From assembly GCF_000160575.1 (NCBI RefSeq), contig NZ_GG697128.1:448561-512560 (forward strand): 64,000 nt of DNA. Reading direction: 5' to 3'. The stretch comes from Weissella paramesenteroides ATCC 33313 (GTDB taxonomy: Bacteria; Bacillota; Bacilli; Lactobacillales; Lactobacillaceae). The notes below the pieces were generated by a model, which did not search any database, had not been told where the DNA came from, and saw only the letters and a list, made by a program, of their open reading frames with translations. The position numbers and the translations under genes are program-made. Below, piece by piece: positions 1-8,873 of the stretch (positions are counted from its first letter, which is position 1; each line of letters starts with the position of its first letter).

Positions 1-549
1 GATATTAAATAGACCTGTTCCCGAAGCAATTGAGTAATCCATCTTATTGGCACCAAATAAACGATTAAACAAGAATTCCTTAATGCCAAGATAATGAACA
101 GCATTATTATAGATATCAGTGTGTTCGTTTTTCAACCAAAGCAACTTTGACAAAGGTGCCATTGGGTGAATTGGTGTTCCTGTCTTACTGTAAATTTCTT
201 GACCAATACCGTTTGACTTTAATTCTTCTGTATACTTAACAGCTCGTGCATCCGCCCAAGTAATCACACGTGTCAAAGGCTGCCAGTCAGCATCAAATGC
301 AATTAATGAATGCATTGCTGAACTAAATGAAACACCTAAGATTTTGCCATCTTTTGCTGCACGTGTCACTTGTGCCATCGCATCAGTGAAAGCTTCCCAA
401 ATCTCATCTAGGTCTTCTTCGGCCATATCTGGTGCATCACGGTATAGTTTGTAACCTTTATTTGCACTTGCGATCACATGTCCCTTTGTATCAAACAAGA
501 CAACTTTTGTTGACGTTGTTCCCAAGTCAACTCCAATTAGGTAATCCAT
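1..549 (-). CDS. gntK: Gluconokinase (FGGY family), 5' part only
   Basis: Phosphorylates gluconate to 6-phosphogluconate in the cytoplasm, feeding the pentose phosphate/phosphoketolase route. The visible 183 codons begin with the FGGY ATP-binding motif GVDLGTTSTK at residues 6-15. They continue through a segment typical of gluconate kinases (TPIHPMAPLSKL, roughly residues 136-147). The gene runs off the left edge of the window, so the C-terminal ATPase half is not visible. The start ATG follows a GAGAGG-type ribosome site. A cre-like site lies just upstream. Xylulokinase or another FGGY sugar kinase is the alternative, but the HPMAPLSKL stretch favours gluconate. Confidence 0.85.
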   Translation of the reverse strand, partial: MDYLIGVDLGTTSTKVVLFDTKGHVIASANKGYKLYRDAPDMAEEDLDEIWEAFTDAMAQVTRAAKDGKILGVSFSSAMHSLIAFDADWQPLTRVITWADARAVKYTEELKSNGIGQEIYSKTGTPIHPMAPLSKLLWLKNEHTDIYNNAVHYLGIKEFLFNRLFGANKMDYSIASGTGLFNI

Positions 550-577
550 TAATAAAACCTCTCATATTTTATATTTT

Positions 578-592
578 GTTCAAACGCTTACT
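578..592 (-). promoter_or_regulatory. Possible catabolite-responsive element (cre) of gntK
   Basis: On the minus strand, GTAAGCGTTTGAA resembles the low-GC Gram-positive CcpA site (TGWAANCGNTNWCA-like). It lies about 30-45 bases before the gntK start and downstream of a plausible promoter (TTTGCA, 18-base spacer, TAAAAT). CcpA roadblock repression of gluconate use would fit, but the match is imperfect. Confidence 0.4.
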
Positions 593-646
593 TTAATTTT
601 ATGTAAAAAACTTACATTTTGCAAACAAAGACACGAAAATTTTTTT

Positions 647-1615
647 CTACCTTGTTTCATTTCCGGGATGACCCCCGGCTGGTCGATAAATACTGCGATT
701 ATCTAATGCCCATTGACGAGGTGAAAATTCGCCTGGATTAGTCTCGGCTAAAGCATTGTCAAAACTCTGCATACCAGCATCCAATTCATCAAGTTGATGC
801 AACACATTGGCTTCTTTGATCATCGGACGTACCGGCGACCCATATTCTAATAAACCATGATGCGCCAAAACCGTGTGACGTAAAATAATCATGTCTTCAC
901 TTTTCAGATCGATCTGTAATTCTGTTGCTGCTAAAACAATTTCTTCATCAACTAACACAATATGGCCAATTAAATTACCAGCGGTTGTATATTGCGTTGC
1001 TACCGGTCCTGATAATTCAATCACTTTACCAATATCATGCAATAATGCGCCAGCATATAACAGACTAGCATCTAAATTATCATATTGCTTGACCACAGCT
1101 TGTGCCAAATGAACAATGGACAACGTATGAAAGGCTAACCCACCAGCAAACGCATGATGATTACTTTTCGCAGCGGGAAATTGTAGAAATTGCTCACGAT
1201 ATTTACCAAGAATATGACGAACAATTCGTTGCCAGTTAGCATTTGTTATCTGAAAAATAATTGCTGAAACTTCTTCAGCCATATATTGTTTTTTCATTGG
1301 TGCTGCCGCCACAAAATCTGCTGGATCTTGTGGTTCACCAATTTTACTTGGTCGAATCGACAAAACTTTTAGTTGTGGTTTATCTTGATACGCCTGACGC
1401 ACTGCTTGGATGTAGACCACGATTCCTGCATGTAACTCATTGACCTCGGCATCGGTCGTATCCCACTTCATCCCCTTAATGTCCATTGAACGGTCAGCCA
1501 ATTGTAAAGCTAAGTATCGTTTTCCCTGCTGTGTCACCCGTGCATCAACTTCTTTGAGTAATGCAAAGGTTTCAACACGTTCATCTAATTGATAATCCTT
1601 TAATTCTTTTGCCAA
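647..1615 (-). CDS. yhaM: 3'-5' exoribonuclease YhaM family
   Basis: Predicted cytoplasmic 3'-5' exoribonuclease of 322 residues, close to the roughly 314 of Bacillus YhaM. It has an N-terminal OB-fold nucleic-acid-binding part (about residues 10-95). An HD phosphohydrolase domain follows, with His at 153-154 and 163 and the HDIGK metal motif at 193-197. The start appears to be TTG, since a strong GGAGG lies 5 bases upstream and overlaps the yhaN stop codon, implying coupled translation. It is the last gene of yhaO-yhaN-yhaM, a conserved order in lactobacilli. The family role in RNA (and possibly DNA) 3'-end trimming is known; activity here is inferred. Confidence 0.9.
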   Translation of the reverse strand: MAKELKDYQLDERVETFALLKEVDARVTQQGKRYLALQLADRSMDIKGMKWDTTDAEVNELHAGIVVYIQAVRQAYQDKPQLKVLSIRPSKIGEPQDPADFVAAAPMKKQYMAEEVSAIIFQITNANWQRIVRHILGKYREQFLQFPAAKSNHHAFAGGLAFHTLSIVHLAQAVVKQYDNLDASLLYAGALLHDIGKVIELSGPVATQYTTAGNLIGHIVLVDEEIVLAATELQIDLKSEDMIILRHTVLAHHGLLEYGSPVRPMIKEANVLHQLDELDAGMQSFDNALAETNPGEFSPRQWALDNRSIYRPAGGHPGNETR

Positions 1616-1624
1616 AATAGCCTC

Positions 1625-3961
1625 CTATTGTTGATGAGTCAATGTTAAGACATGTTTGCCCTGTGTCTTTTGGGCTGTAAAGTAGAAAATTTGTTGCTCA
1701 GATGATGCTAAATCTGCTAATAATGTCAACATCGTTTGTCGACGTTGCTCATCAAAATCAACAAAGGCATCATCAATCAACAATGGTAATTGCAAAGTGG
1801 CAGTGACGTTTTTAACAAAAGCTAAACGTAGCGCCACATACAATTGTTCTGCTGTCCCCTTTGATAATTGATTCACACCTAAAATCTTGCCATCATTTCG
1901 AACTACTTTTAACAAGGTCTTCGTCTGCTGAATCGTTTGATAATGATTATCAGTCAACTGCCTTAAAAATGTTCCTGCCTGAGCCAAAAGATTTGGTAAG
2001 CGATCAGCAATTGCCGCGTTTAGGGCTTGCTTAATCCATTCACTACCTAACCGATCAACAAAATATTGCGTTAATTGTTGATTAACAACAGCCACTTGAT
2101 TGGCGACCACTTGCTGTTGATGTTCAATCGTATTATCAGTCTGCAAGTTTTGCAACTGCACATTGATTTCAGCTAGTTTTTGATTCAATTGATTTTTTTC
2201 ATCCTGAATGCGTTGCAAAATGGTTTGTTGATCTGTCATTGCTGGCTTATCGTCCGTTGCAATTGCGGCTTGTGCGGCGAGTTCATGTAGGTCAGCCCCT
2301 TTTAGCTGTTCTTCAAGCATATTCGCCTCACGTTGTAAGTCATTAATATGACGTTGGGCATCACGGCGCTGTTGTAGCATGGCTACATCCTTCACCCCGA
2401 GTTTTTGATACAATTCTTGTAACGTTTGTTGTAGATTAGCCCGTTGTAACTGCTGTTGTCCCATGGTTTCTTGCTTGATATGAATATCTGCTAGTCGTTT
2501 ACGGTATTCATCAACCGTCAATCCCTCACCCAGCCAATTTAAAGCCGCTCGCATCTTCACAAGTTCTGACATCATGGCTTGTTGGTCATGAATAATTTGA
2601 TTATTTGACAACATCATGTCGTTAATCCGTTGGATATCTGTTTGTGCGGCAAAAATATCAGCTGTCGCCATTTGCTGGTAGGCAGCAGGCAAATCTTGTT
2701 GAGTGTTAGCTACCACATTTGTTTTCTGCTGACGACTGCCCCACCAACCAAGCAACAGACTAATTAGCGCTAATAGAATACCTATTGCAACATGACTAAT
2801 CAACAATGCACCAATGATGATCAAACTACTAATGATTATCGCGATAATTAACCAGCTATTCTTAGTTGATTGTTGTCCCGTTTCCTTTTGGCCACCCAAC
2901 TGACTTTTTTGCTGATCAGTTAATAACGGTGGTACTTGTGTCCAATGATATTTTTCTAGTAATGCTGTTTGCGCTTGAACCGCTTTGACTTGTTGTTCAG
3001 CTAAATTTTTTTGTTGATTTTCTAACTTCTCTAATTGCCTTAGTGCAACCGTTGCCGATTCAACCTGTTGTTTCGTTACTGCAGTCGTAACCATGACGTC
3101 ATCTAAGGCCGTCAACTGTTGACGTACACGATCAGCTTTGTCGGCTGCCGTTAAATCTAATGGTTTACCAGTTGCTTTCACTTGCTGTTTAATTTGTTGC
3201 CAACGTCGATATACCGGTAACAAATGCACCTGGGCTTGTTGATGATTCATTTGACCTTGTAATTGGGCTTGTCGTTGCTCTAAACTCGCCACACGCTGGG
3301 TCAAATGTTGTGCCTCAGCTTGTAATTTATCCAATGATGGTTGTTGACGCAAATTATTTTGTAACTGTTGACGTTGCATTTGTAAATTCGCCAACGCTTG
3401 ATTTAGTTCACGATGGGCCGTTTTTGTGCTACCAAATTTCGCAGTTGCTGTTTTATCCCAACGATTCGCAACTTCTAGCCAGTTCTGTGCACCTGGCGTA
3501 GCAAGTGTGCGTAAGTAGGCTGCAAAGTCATCCGGTTTCAATGAAAAGATATTCATTAAAGCTTCTTGATCAAAACTAAAAATTGCTAAATATAATTCAC
3601 GATCAACTGGTCCCAATAGCTTTGTTAGCATGGCTTCTGGATCAGCAAATTGTTGACCACTGCCTACAGCAGTTAATGTCGTCACTGTCTGCGTCCTTCC
3701 CAGACGCTCGAGTTCATAAAGCTGGTGATCAACTTCAAACTGCATACTACCACCATATGGTCCCTTGTCTAGGGGTTCATAGGTGTTGATTTTACGTCCT
3801 TTAGCTTGTGGAAAACCAAATATCATATCAAATAAAAATTGATGTAACGTCGTTTTTCCGGCTTCGTTTAGTCCTTGAACCACTTGTAACCCTTGAACGA
3901 AATCAAATGTTTGCTGATTAAACTGACCAAATCCAACAATATGCACTTTTTTAATCCACAT
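1625..3961 (-). CDS. yhaN: SbcC-like AAA ATPase YhaN
   Basis: Large SMC/Rad50-like ATPase of 778 residues, presumed partner of the YhaO nuclease in DNA end processing. The N-terminal Walker A is GLNEAGKTT at about residues 30-38. Long glutamine-rich coiled coils flank the middle of the protein. A C-terminal Walker B region, LLIDDAFVDFD, lies near residue 728. Between the coils sits a hydrophobic block (about residues 375-412, two possible membrane segments), a known feature of YhaN-type proteins that sets them apart from cytosolic SbcC. The start at 3961 has an AGGGGA site 8 bases upstream and overlaps the yhaO stop; an ATG three codons further upstream is less well spaced. Confidence 0.85.
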   Translation of the reverse strand: MWIKKVHIVGFGQFNQQTFDFVQGLQVVQGLNEAGKTTLHQFLFDMIFGFPQAKGRKINTYEPLDKGPYGGSMQFEVDHQLYELERLGRTQTVTTLTAVGSGQQFADPEAMLTKLLGPVDRELYLAIFSFDQEALMNIFSLKPDDFAAYLRTLATPGAQNWLEVANRWDKTATAKFGSTKTAHRELNQALANLQMQRQQLQNNLRQQPSLDKLQAEAQHLTQRVASLEQRQAQLQGQMNHQQAQVHLLPVYRRWQQIKQQVKATGKPLDLTAADKADRVRQQLTALDDVMVTTAVTKQQVESATVALRQLEKLENQQKNLAEQQVKAVQAQTALLEKYHWTQVPPLLTDQQKSQLGGQKETGQQSTKNSWLIIAIIISSLIIIGALLISHVAIGILLALISLLLGWWGSRQQKTNVVANTQQDLPAAYQQMATADIFAAQTDIQRINDMMLSNNQIIHDQQAMMSELVKMRAALNWLGEGLTVDEYRKRLADIHIKQETMGQQQLQRANLQQTLQELYQKLGVKDVAMLQQRRDAQRHINDLQREANMLEEQLKGADLHELAAQAAIATDDKPAMTDQQTILQRIQDEKNQLNQKLAEINVQLQNLQTDNTIEHQQQVVANQVAVVNQQLTQYFVDRLGSEWIKQALNAAIADRLPNLLAQAGTFLRQLTDNHYQTIQQTKTLLKVVRNDGKILGVNQLSKGTAEQLYVALRLAFVKNVTATLQLPLLIDDAFVDFDEQRRQTMLTLLADLASSEQQIFYFTAQKTQGKHVLTLTHQQ

Positions 3962-5144
3962 GATATTCATCCCCTATCTGTGACAAGTGTAATTGTGTTT
4001 TAACAGCTTCCTGTAAAGCTTGTAATGTCTGCGCATTTAAAAAATGATCGAGCACATCGACATCCGTAACTTGTTTTAATCCCATCTTCTGCAATTGTTC
4101 ACGGGTGAACACATCGCCAATGGTTTCCGACCAATAGCGTTCATCAACTGCTGGTAATGGTAGGTGCTGCTCTTGTGTTTGTGCCTGGATTTCATAAATA
4201 AAAAACATATCGGTGGTTTGTGCTGCAGCAACAAACTGTGCTAATAGTTGTTGGTTCACAATTGCTGACAATACATTAGGATCCTCAGTTATCAGATTTA
4301 ATGAAATTAATTCAAATTCATCCTTCATCGCAAACTGTCCTCGGACATATTGCACAACTGTGCTCAGGTCACGTTCAGTACGTACCTCGGCTGTTACCCA
4401 GGTTATTGGTGCAACCGGAGTAAATGTCGGCACTAATTCATTTCCCTCACTTTCCACCATGTAATATCCCTTAGCACCAGTTTCTGTTTTATCCAGTCCT
4501 TGAATACTACCAGAATACCCGATGAATGGCTTTTTTTGTAAGGTTTCACGTACATGAATATGACCAAGCGCCCAATAATCATAATGTTTCTGTTGCATCG
4601 CTTGCAAATTAAATGGCGCATAGTTTCCTGAACCAACCTCGCCCATAGATCCATGATAAATCCCAATATGCCAATCATCTTGAGTTGATTTAATAGGAAA
4701 TTCAGCAACCTGATCTGTTGTTATATGCCGCTGTGTATATGAAAAGCCTGAAATGGCTACAGACTCATGATTTTTTGTCTGCATGTGGTATGTTGTCACG
4801 TCTTTTGGGAATAATGTGACATTTTTAGGAAATGTGGGTACCCGTTGCCAATCAAGAACGTAGTCATGGTTACCAAAGCCCACATAGACCGGAATATTTT
4901 CCGTTGCTAATCGCTCTAGCTCCCTGACTAAATCTAATTGTGCACGTGCATCAGGAGTAGTTGTATCGAACAAATCGCCAGCCAATACAACGAAATCTAC
5001 CGCCGCAGTGATGGCATCATCCACTAATCGATGGACTGCCGTTTCAGTTGCAGCTTGTAACTGATCGGTTAACCAATCTGGTGTCATTGATAGACCACCA
5101 AATGGATTGCCAAGATGCAAATCACCAGCATGAATAAACTTCAT
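3951..5144 (-). CDS. yhaO: SbcD-like metallophosphoesterase, DNA exonuclease YhaO
   Basis: Calcineurin-like phosphoesterase of 397 residues, expected to act as a Mn-dependent DNA nuclease with YhaN. The metal-binding blocks are in order: GDLHLG near residue 7, GDLFDT near 56, GNHDY near 91, and GHIHVRE in the second half. The gene is first in yhaO-yhaN-yhaM and overlaps yhaN by 11 bases. Upstream lies a shortened copy of the recurrent intergenic repeat described below. The family assignment is secure; substrate and partner are inferred from the SbcCD analogy and gene order. Confidence 0.88.
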   Translation of the reverse strand: MKFIHAGDLHLGNPFGGLSMTPDWLTDQLQAATETAVHRLVDDAITAAVDFVVLAGDLFDTTTPDARAQLDLVRELERLATENIPVYVGFGNHDYVLDWQRVPTFPKNVTLFPKDVTTYHMQTKNHESVAISGFSYTQRHITTDQVAEFPIKSTQDDWHIGIYHGSMGEVGSGNYAPFNLQAMQQKHYDYWALGHIHVRETLQKKPFIGYSGSIQGLDKTETGAKGYYMVESEGNELVPTFTPVAPITWVTAEVRTERDLSTVVQYVRGQFAMKDEFELISLNLITEDPNVLSAIVNQQLLAQFVAAAQTTDMFFIYEIQAQTQEQHLPLPAVDERYWSETIGDVFTREQLQKMGLKQVTDVDVLDHFLNAQTLQALQEAVKTQLHLSQIGDEYHVD

Positions 5145-5165
5145 TTTTCTAACCCCTTTTTTGTT

Positions 5166-5202
5166 TTATAAACGCGTTCCAAAACGACTTTTGTCTCGCT
5201 CT
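5166..5202 (+). repeat. Deletion derivative of the recurrent intergenic repeat (copy R1)
   Basis: Contains only the two ends of the roughly 135-bp repeat: ATAAACGCGTTCC joined through CAAAA to CGACTTTTGTCTCGCTCT. The core between two CAAAA words of the full element is absent, as expected from deletion between short direct repeats. It lies 22 bases upstream of the yhaO start. Confidence 0.85.
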
Positions 5203-5238
5203 ATCAATTTCATTATATTGGAGATTGTCTATAAAAAA

Positions 5239-5262
5239 AAGAGTGGCGCGTTGCGACACTCT
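5239..5262 (-). terminator. Intrinsic terminator of the yheA-like gene
   Basis: AGAGTG and CACTCT arms around a GC-rich loop, with A-runs on one side and T-runs on the other, so it could work in both directions. It lies downstream of the minus-strand yheA-like gene, beyond repeat copy R2. Confidence 0.75.
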
Positions 5263-5323
5263 TTTTTGAATTTGGTAGATTGATACCTACTAAAATTATC
5301 TTGATTATAAGCTTATAATTTTT

Positions 5324-5460
5324 ATAGCATAAACGCGTTCCAAAAGTCTGAAGCCTTAATGTAACGAAATTTACGACATTCTTGTCCTTCGCTTTGCTAC
5401 GGCCAAAAATGACGAAAATAACGTTACATACCAGCTTCAAAACAACTTTTGTCTCGCTCT
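5324..5460 (+). repeat. Recurrent intergenic repeat, full copy R2
   Basis: Starts GCATAAACGCGTTCC, ends AACTTTTGTCTCGCTCT. Internal arms AAGCC/GGCTTC-like and TGTAACG/CGTTACA would fold most of the element into one long imperfect hairpin around a TTCGCTTTGCTACGG centre. The right end stops 5 bases from the stop codon of the minus-strand yheA-like gene, so in RNA it would be that gene's 3' UTR ahead of the terminator. Confidence 0.9.
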
Positions 5461-5465
5461 CTCAC

Positions 5466-5810
5466 TTAGTTTTGACCGTACAACTCCGCAATTGGCTTTG
5501 TAATAATGTCATTGATTTCCATCAACAATTGGTTCAAACCTTTTTCAGCTTCAAGCATCTTCTTTAGAGAATCATACTTTTCCATCTCATTGGCAACTTC
5601 TTGCCAAGCTTTGATTTGATCTTCTGCTGGTTCATTACCAGATTGAACTGCTTGGTTGATTTGCGTTTGTGCTTGTTGGAAACGAGCAAAGATAGCTTTT
5701 GCTTCTGGCTCACCCTCAACAGCCGCAATGGCATCACGCAAGGTCTTGTATTGTGCTGTTTCACGTAAATTTTCAGCAACTGCATTAACATTATCGTAAA
5801 TATTAATCAT
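5466..5810 (-). CDS. YlbF/YmcA/YheA family protein
   Basis: Small 114-residue, all-helical, acidic protein of the YlbF/YmcA (DUF964) superfamily. YlbF and YmcA act with YaaT on RNase Y in Bacillus; this one, with repeated AxxRFQQAQ and YDSLKKMLEAEKGLNQLL helices, looks closer to YheA, whose role is unknown. The ribosome site GGGGAAT sits 9-11 bases before the ATG. It is downstream of the PBP gene and shares its strand, possibly in one transcript, and is followed by repeat R2 and a terminator. Subfamily assignment is uncertain. Confidence 0.8.
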   Translation of the reverse strand: MINIYDNVNAVAENLRETAQYKTLRDAIAAVEGEPEAKAIFARFQQAQTQINQAVQSGNEPAEDQIKAWQEVANEMEKYDSLKKMLEAEKGLNQLLMEINDIITKPIAELYGQN

Positions 5811-5862
5811 AAATATATATTCCCCATCCCTTTTAATTATTCCATTATCTCATATTTTATTA

Positions 5863-8055
5863 TCATTGTGGTAATAATGATTGAATTCCGGACCAAGCTT
5901 TTTTCGCACCATCTTTGACATTACTCCAAGCACTGGAAGCACCATTTTTAATATCATCACCAATACCAGAAATATTATTGGCAATACCATTTTTCTTATT
6001 TGAAGCAGCATCCTCAGTAGCCGACAACTTTGCACGGACACTTTTCACACTAAATTTCGTCTGTGCCGTATTCGGCAGTACTTGTTCAAGTGTTGTCTTC
6101 ATCAATGGTCCAGCCGTCTGTGACAAATAAGCTGAAATCGTATGACTCGCATCCGTTTCATCATAACCAGTCCATGTTGTCACAACGACGTCTGGTGTAT
6201 AGGCAATGGCCCATGAATCAGTCGCGTTGTCACTGGTTGAGTTAGTTCCCGAAACTTCAGTCGTTCCGGTCTTACCGGCAACATCATAGCCCGTTGGATC
6301 AGCTGCAACCCCGGTTCCATGAGTGTATACGCCAAGCATCATTGAGGTCATTTCATTAGCAACACGCTTCGACCATAGTCGCGTATGCTTTTCTTTGGCT
6401 TGGGCAATTGTCTTACCTGAAGCATCAACAATTTTTGTAATGAAATGACTACTACTCATCTCTCCACCATTTGCAAAGCTTGTGTAAGCTTGCGTCAATT
6501 GTAACGGTGTCACACCCTTTTTCAGACCACCAATAGCAAGTGCTAAATTCTTATCAGATTTTGTTAATGGCAAACCTGCCTTAACCGCAGCATTATAACC
6601 TGCATTCACACCCATTTGATCAAGTAACCAAACGGCTGGAATATTGTAAGAATTTTCCAACGCCTTGTACATTGGTATTTTCTCACTAGTGTAATTACCA
6701 TAGTTTGATGGTGAATAACCATTCGTTCCAAAACTCATCGTACTATTCTTTAGTTCAGAGTCATACGAGAAACCACGCGATAATGATGGCCCATAATCAA
6801 CAATCGGTTTGATCGTTGATCCTGGTGAACGATATGACTGTGTTGCACGATTAAAGCCTCTAAATACATGATCTCCACGACCACCAATAATTGCCCGTAC
6901 ACCACCAGTTTTTGCGTCCATTACTACCGAAGCTGCTTGTGAACCTTCACCGATTGGATTCAAGGTCGCATCAGCATAATCATTTTGTAAATTAGTTTGA
7001 TCCTTTTGATTCAAAGTTGTATAAATCTTATACCCATCATCCAAAATATCTTGCTCTTTCAAGCCATATTTACTCATAGCCTCATTAATGACTGAATCAA
7101 AATAATACGGATAATTGTAATTTGAATTATCAACTTCATGGTTCGTTGCCCCTAAGGCAAGTTTTGCATTGTAATCGGCTTGTGCTTGTGTCAAATACTT
7201 TGTTGCCACCATATTTTGTAGCACTTGGTCACGACGTTGCTTAGCGGCATCTTTATAGGTTAGTGGATCATAACCATTTGGTGATTGTAACATACCAATT
7301 AACATAGCACTTTGTGAAACTGATAAGTTGGCCGCACTGACACCAAAATATTTCTCAGCGGCATCCTGAATTCCCCAAACACCATGACCAAAATAAGCAT
7401 TATTTAAATACATGGCCAAAATATCATGTTTAGAGTATTCTTTTTCAACTTGAATTGACAAAAATAGTTCACGTGCCTTACGAGTAACGGTTTGATCTTG
7501 ACTCAAAAAGGCATTTTTCACTAATTGTTGCGTCAAGGTTGACCCACCAACAGACACGCTACTACCACGTAAACGATACCAAATAGTTGTCAAAACACCA
7601 CGTGTCATCCCACGAATTGAAAAACCATGTTCCTGATAAAAATGACGATCCTCAGTTGCAATCACCGCATTAACTGCATGTGGTGAAATATCACTGAATT
7701 TAACATACGTTCCCTTTTGACCAGACAAACTACCGGCTTTATTACCAGAAACATCATAAATTTCAGTAGTTGACTGAAGACGCTTTTTCAAATCAGAAAC
7801 ATCTGTCGTTTTGGCCTCAAAAGTTCCTAAAACGCTCACTACCAGAATAATCGATAGGAAAAGCGCAATTAACCATCGATTAATTTGAAACCTATGCCAG
7901 AACGGACCAAAGGTCTTTCTTATCCATGCATAGAACGGACGGAAAAATCGTTGATGCCATCTAATTAACGGTCCAAAAAATTTTCGTAACCAGTTAGTCA
8001 CCGGTGTCATTTTTTGATGGCACCAATCTTTTAGTCCTTTAAAAAATTCTTTCAT
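5863..8055 (-). CDS. pbp: Class A penicillin-binding protein (PBP1A/2A type)
   Basis: Bifunctional peptidoglycan glycosyltransferase/DD-transpeptidase of 730 residues. It has a basic cytoplasmic tail and one membrane anchor (about residues 65-87). A GT51 domain follows with EDRHFYQEHG and GGSTLTQQLVKN. The transpeptidase domain shows SxxK in SPGSTIKP, SYN, and KTGTT. The C-terminal tail is low-complexity (Ser, Asn, Lys, Gly). I place the start at 8055, one base past the argR stop, rather than 23 codons upstream inside argR. No strong ribosome site is visible there, so translation is probably coupled to argR. It builds the lateral wall from Lys-type precursors. Confidence 0.9.
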   Translation of the reverse strand: MKEFFKGLKDWCHQKMTPVTNWLRKFFGPLIRWHQRFFRPFYAWIRKTFGPFWHRFQINRWLIALFLSIILVVSVLGTFEAKTTDVSDLKKRLQSTTEIYDVSGNKAGSLSGQKGTYVKFSDISPHAVNAVIATEDRHFYQEHGFSIRGMTRGVLTTIWYRLRGSSVSVGGSTLTQQLVKNAFLSQDQTVTRKARELFLSIQVEKEYSKHDILAMYLNNAYFGHGVWGIQDAAEKYFGVSAANLSVSQSAMLIGMLQSPNGYDPLTYKDAAKQRRDQVLQNMVATKYLTQAQADYNAKLALGATNHEVDNSNYNYPYYFDSVINEAMSKYGLKEQDILDDGYKIYTTLNQKDQTNLQNDYADATLNPIGEGSQAASVVMDAKTGGVRAIIGGRGDHVFRGFNRATQSYRSPGSTIKPIVDYGPSLSRGFSYDSELKNSTMSFGTNGYSPSNYGNYTSEKIPMYKALENSYNIPAVWLLDQMGVNAGYNAAVKAGLPLTKSDKNLALAIGGLKKGVTPLQLTQAYTSFANGGEMSSSHFITKIVDASGKTIAQAKEKHTRLWSKRVANEMTSMMLGVYTHGTGVAADPTGYDVAGKTGTTEVSGTNSTSDNATDSWAIAYTPDVVVTTWTGYDETDASHTISAYLSQTAGPLMKTTLEQVLPNTAQTKFSVKSVRAKLSATEDAASNKKNGIANNISGIGDDIKNGASSAWSNVKDGAKKAWSGIQSLLPQ

Positions 8056-8056
8056 A

Positions 8057-8524
8057 TTATTGCATCCAATTATTAAATTGTTCAACCAAAGCAACTGCTG
8101 CATCAGCTGTTGGCGTTGTGACATATATTGTATTATGACCAGCTAGTGTGCCAATCACGTTAGGCATTTCTGCAGCATCAATCATGGCAGCTAGCCGATT
8201 ACCATTTCCCTGTGTTGTTTTTACCACAACCATAAAAGATACTGGGGTAATTTCTACGGCCATATCTGCAAAACCTTGTTCAATTTGATTTTTATCACTA
8301 ACAGTTGTATTAGTTGCATCTGCCATCACTTGATATCTTGATTGACCAGTTGCATCGGGACGACGCACAATCCGCAATTCTTTGATATCACGCGATACCG
8401 TTGCTTGTGTGACCGCAATCCCTGCATGTTGTAAACGATGCAGAATCTCTTCTTGAGAATCAATCACATTATGTGCCAATATTTCAAGAATCATTGCTTG
8501 CCGTTCTTGCTTTTTCAAAGCCAT
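8057..8524 (-). CDS. argR: Arginine repressor ArgR
   Basis: Transcriptional regulator of arginine metabolism, 155 residues, the normal ArgR length. The N-terminal winged helix contains SQEEILHRL and TQATVSRDIKELRIV (about residues 22-52). The C-terminal arginine-binding/hexamerisation part includes GHNTIYVTT. The ATG follows AGAGGAATGAAAC. A small dyad (AGTCAT-T-ATGACT, 8547-8559) lies in its leader; it does not resemble an ARG box. ArgR acts as a hexamer with L-arginine. The gene faces away from its functional neighbour argS across a 349-base gap. Confidence 0.93.
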   Translation of the reverse strand: MALKKQERQAMILEILAHNVIDSQEEILHRLQHAGIAVTQATVSRDIKELRIVRRPDATGQSRYQVMADATNTTVSDKNQIEQGFADMAVEITPVSFMVVVKTTQGNGNRLAAMIDAAEMPNVIGTLAGHNTIYVTTPTADAAVALVEQFNNWMQ

Positions 8525-8637
8525 GTTTCATTCCTCTTTTTTACTTAGTCATTATGACTGGTAATCTATCGCCGTCACTTATACTATTTTATCATAATCG
8601 GCTATTTCACTTAACTTTAGCTTATTTTTAGCACAAA

Positions 8638-8774
8638 GAGAGCGAGACAAAAGTCGTTTTGAAGCCGGTGTGTAACGTGATTTTCGTCATTTTTGGCCGT
8701 AGCAAAACGAAGGACACCCATGGCGTAAATTACGTTACATTGAGGCTTCAGACTTTTGGAACGCGTTTATGCTA
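8638..8774 (-). repeat. Recurrent intergenic repeat, full copy R3 (inverted)
   Basis: Same element as R2 and R8 but in the opposite orientation: begins GAGAGCGAGACAAAAG and ends GGAACGCGTTTATGC on the plus strand. Its GCATAAACG end points to the argS terminator, so the order element-spacer-terminator is kept, but no plus-strand gene precedes it. Confidence 0.9.
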
Positions 8775-8817
8775 TCAAACTTACGGGCTGATAACTAATA
8801 CATTTTTAATATAAAAA

Positions 8818-8842
8818 GGGTTGGAACAAAAATGTTCCAACC
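8818..8842 (-). terminator. Intrinsic terminator of argS
   Basis: AGGTTGGAACA / TGTTCCAACC arms followed on the minus strand by a run of T. The same hairpin core recurs at 23869-23896 and, with a variant loop, at 59487-59522. Confidence 0.85.
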
Positions 8843-8873
8843 TCCTCTTTTGCTAAAATCTTTTAAATTTTAA

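Larger units (their letters stand above)
5145..5465. other. Gene-free stretch between yhaO and the yheA-like gene
   Basis: This 321-base gap contains a shortened repeat copy next to yhaO, an intrinsic terminator for the yheA-like gene and a full repeat copy abutting that gene's stop codon. No credible ORF was seen. Confidence 0.8.
8525..8873. other. Gene-free stretch between argS and argR
   Basis: Holds the argR leader, a complete inverted copy of the recurrent repeat (R3) and the argS terminator. No ORF is credible here. Confidence 0.8.

Noticed and set aside
8056..8124. N-terminal extension of the PBP by 23 residues
   Set aside because: It lies within the argR coding sequence and lacks a ribosome site.
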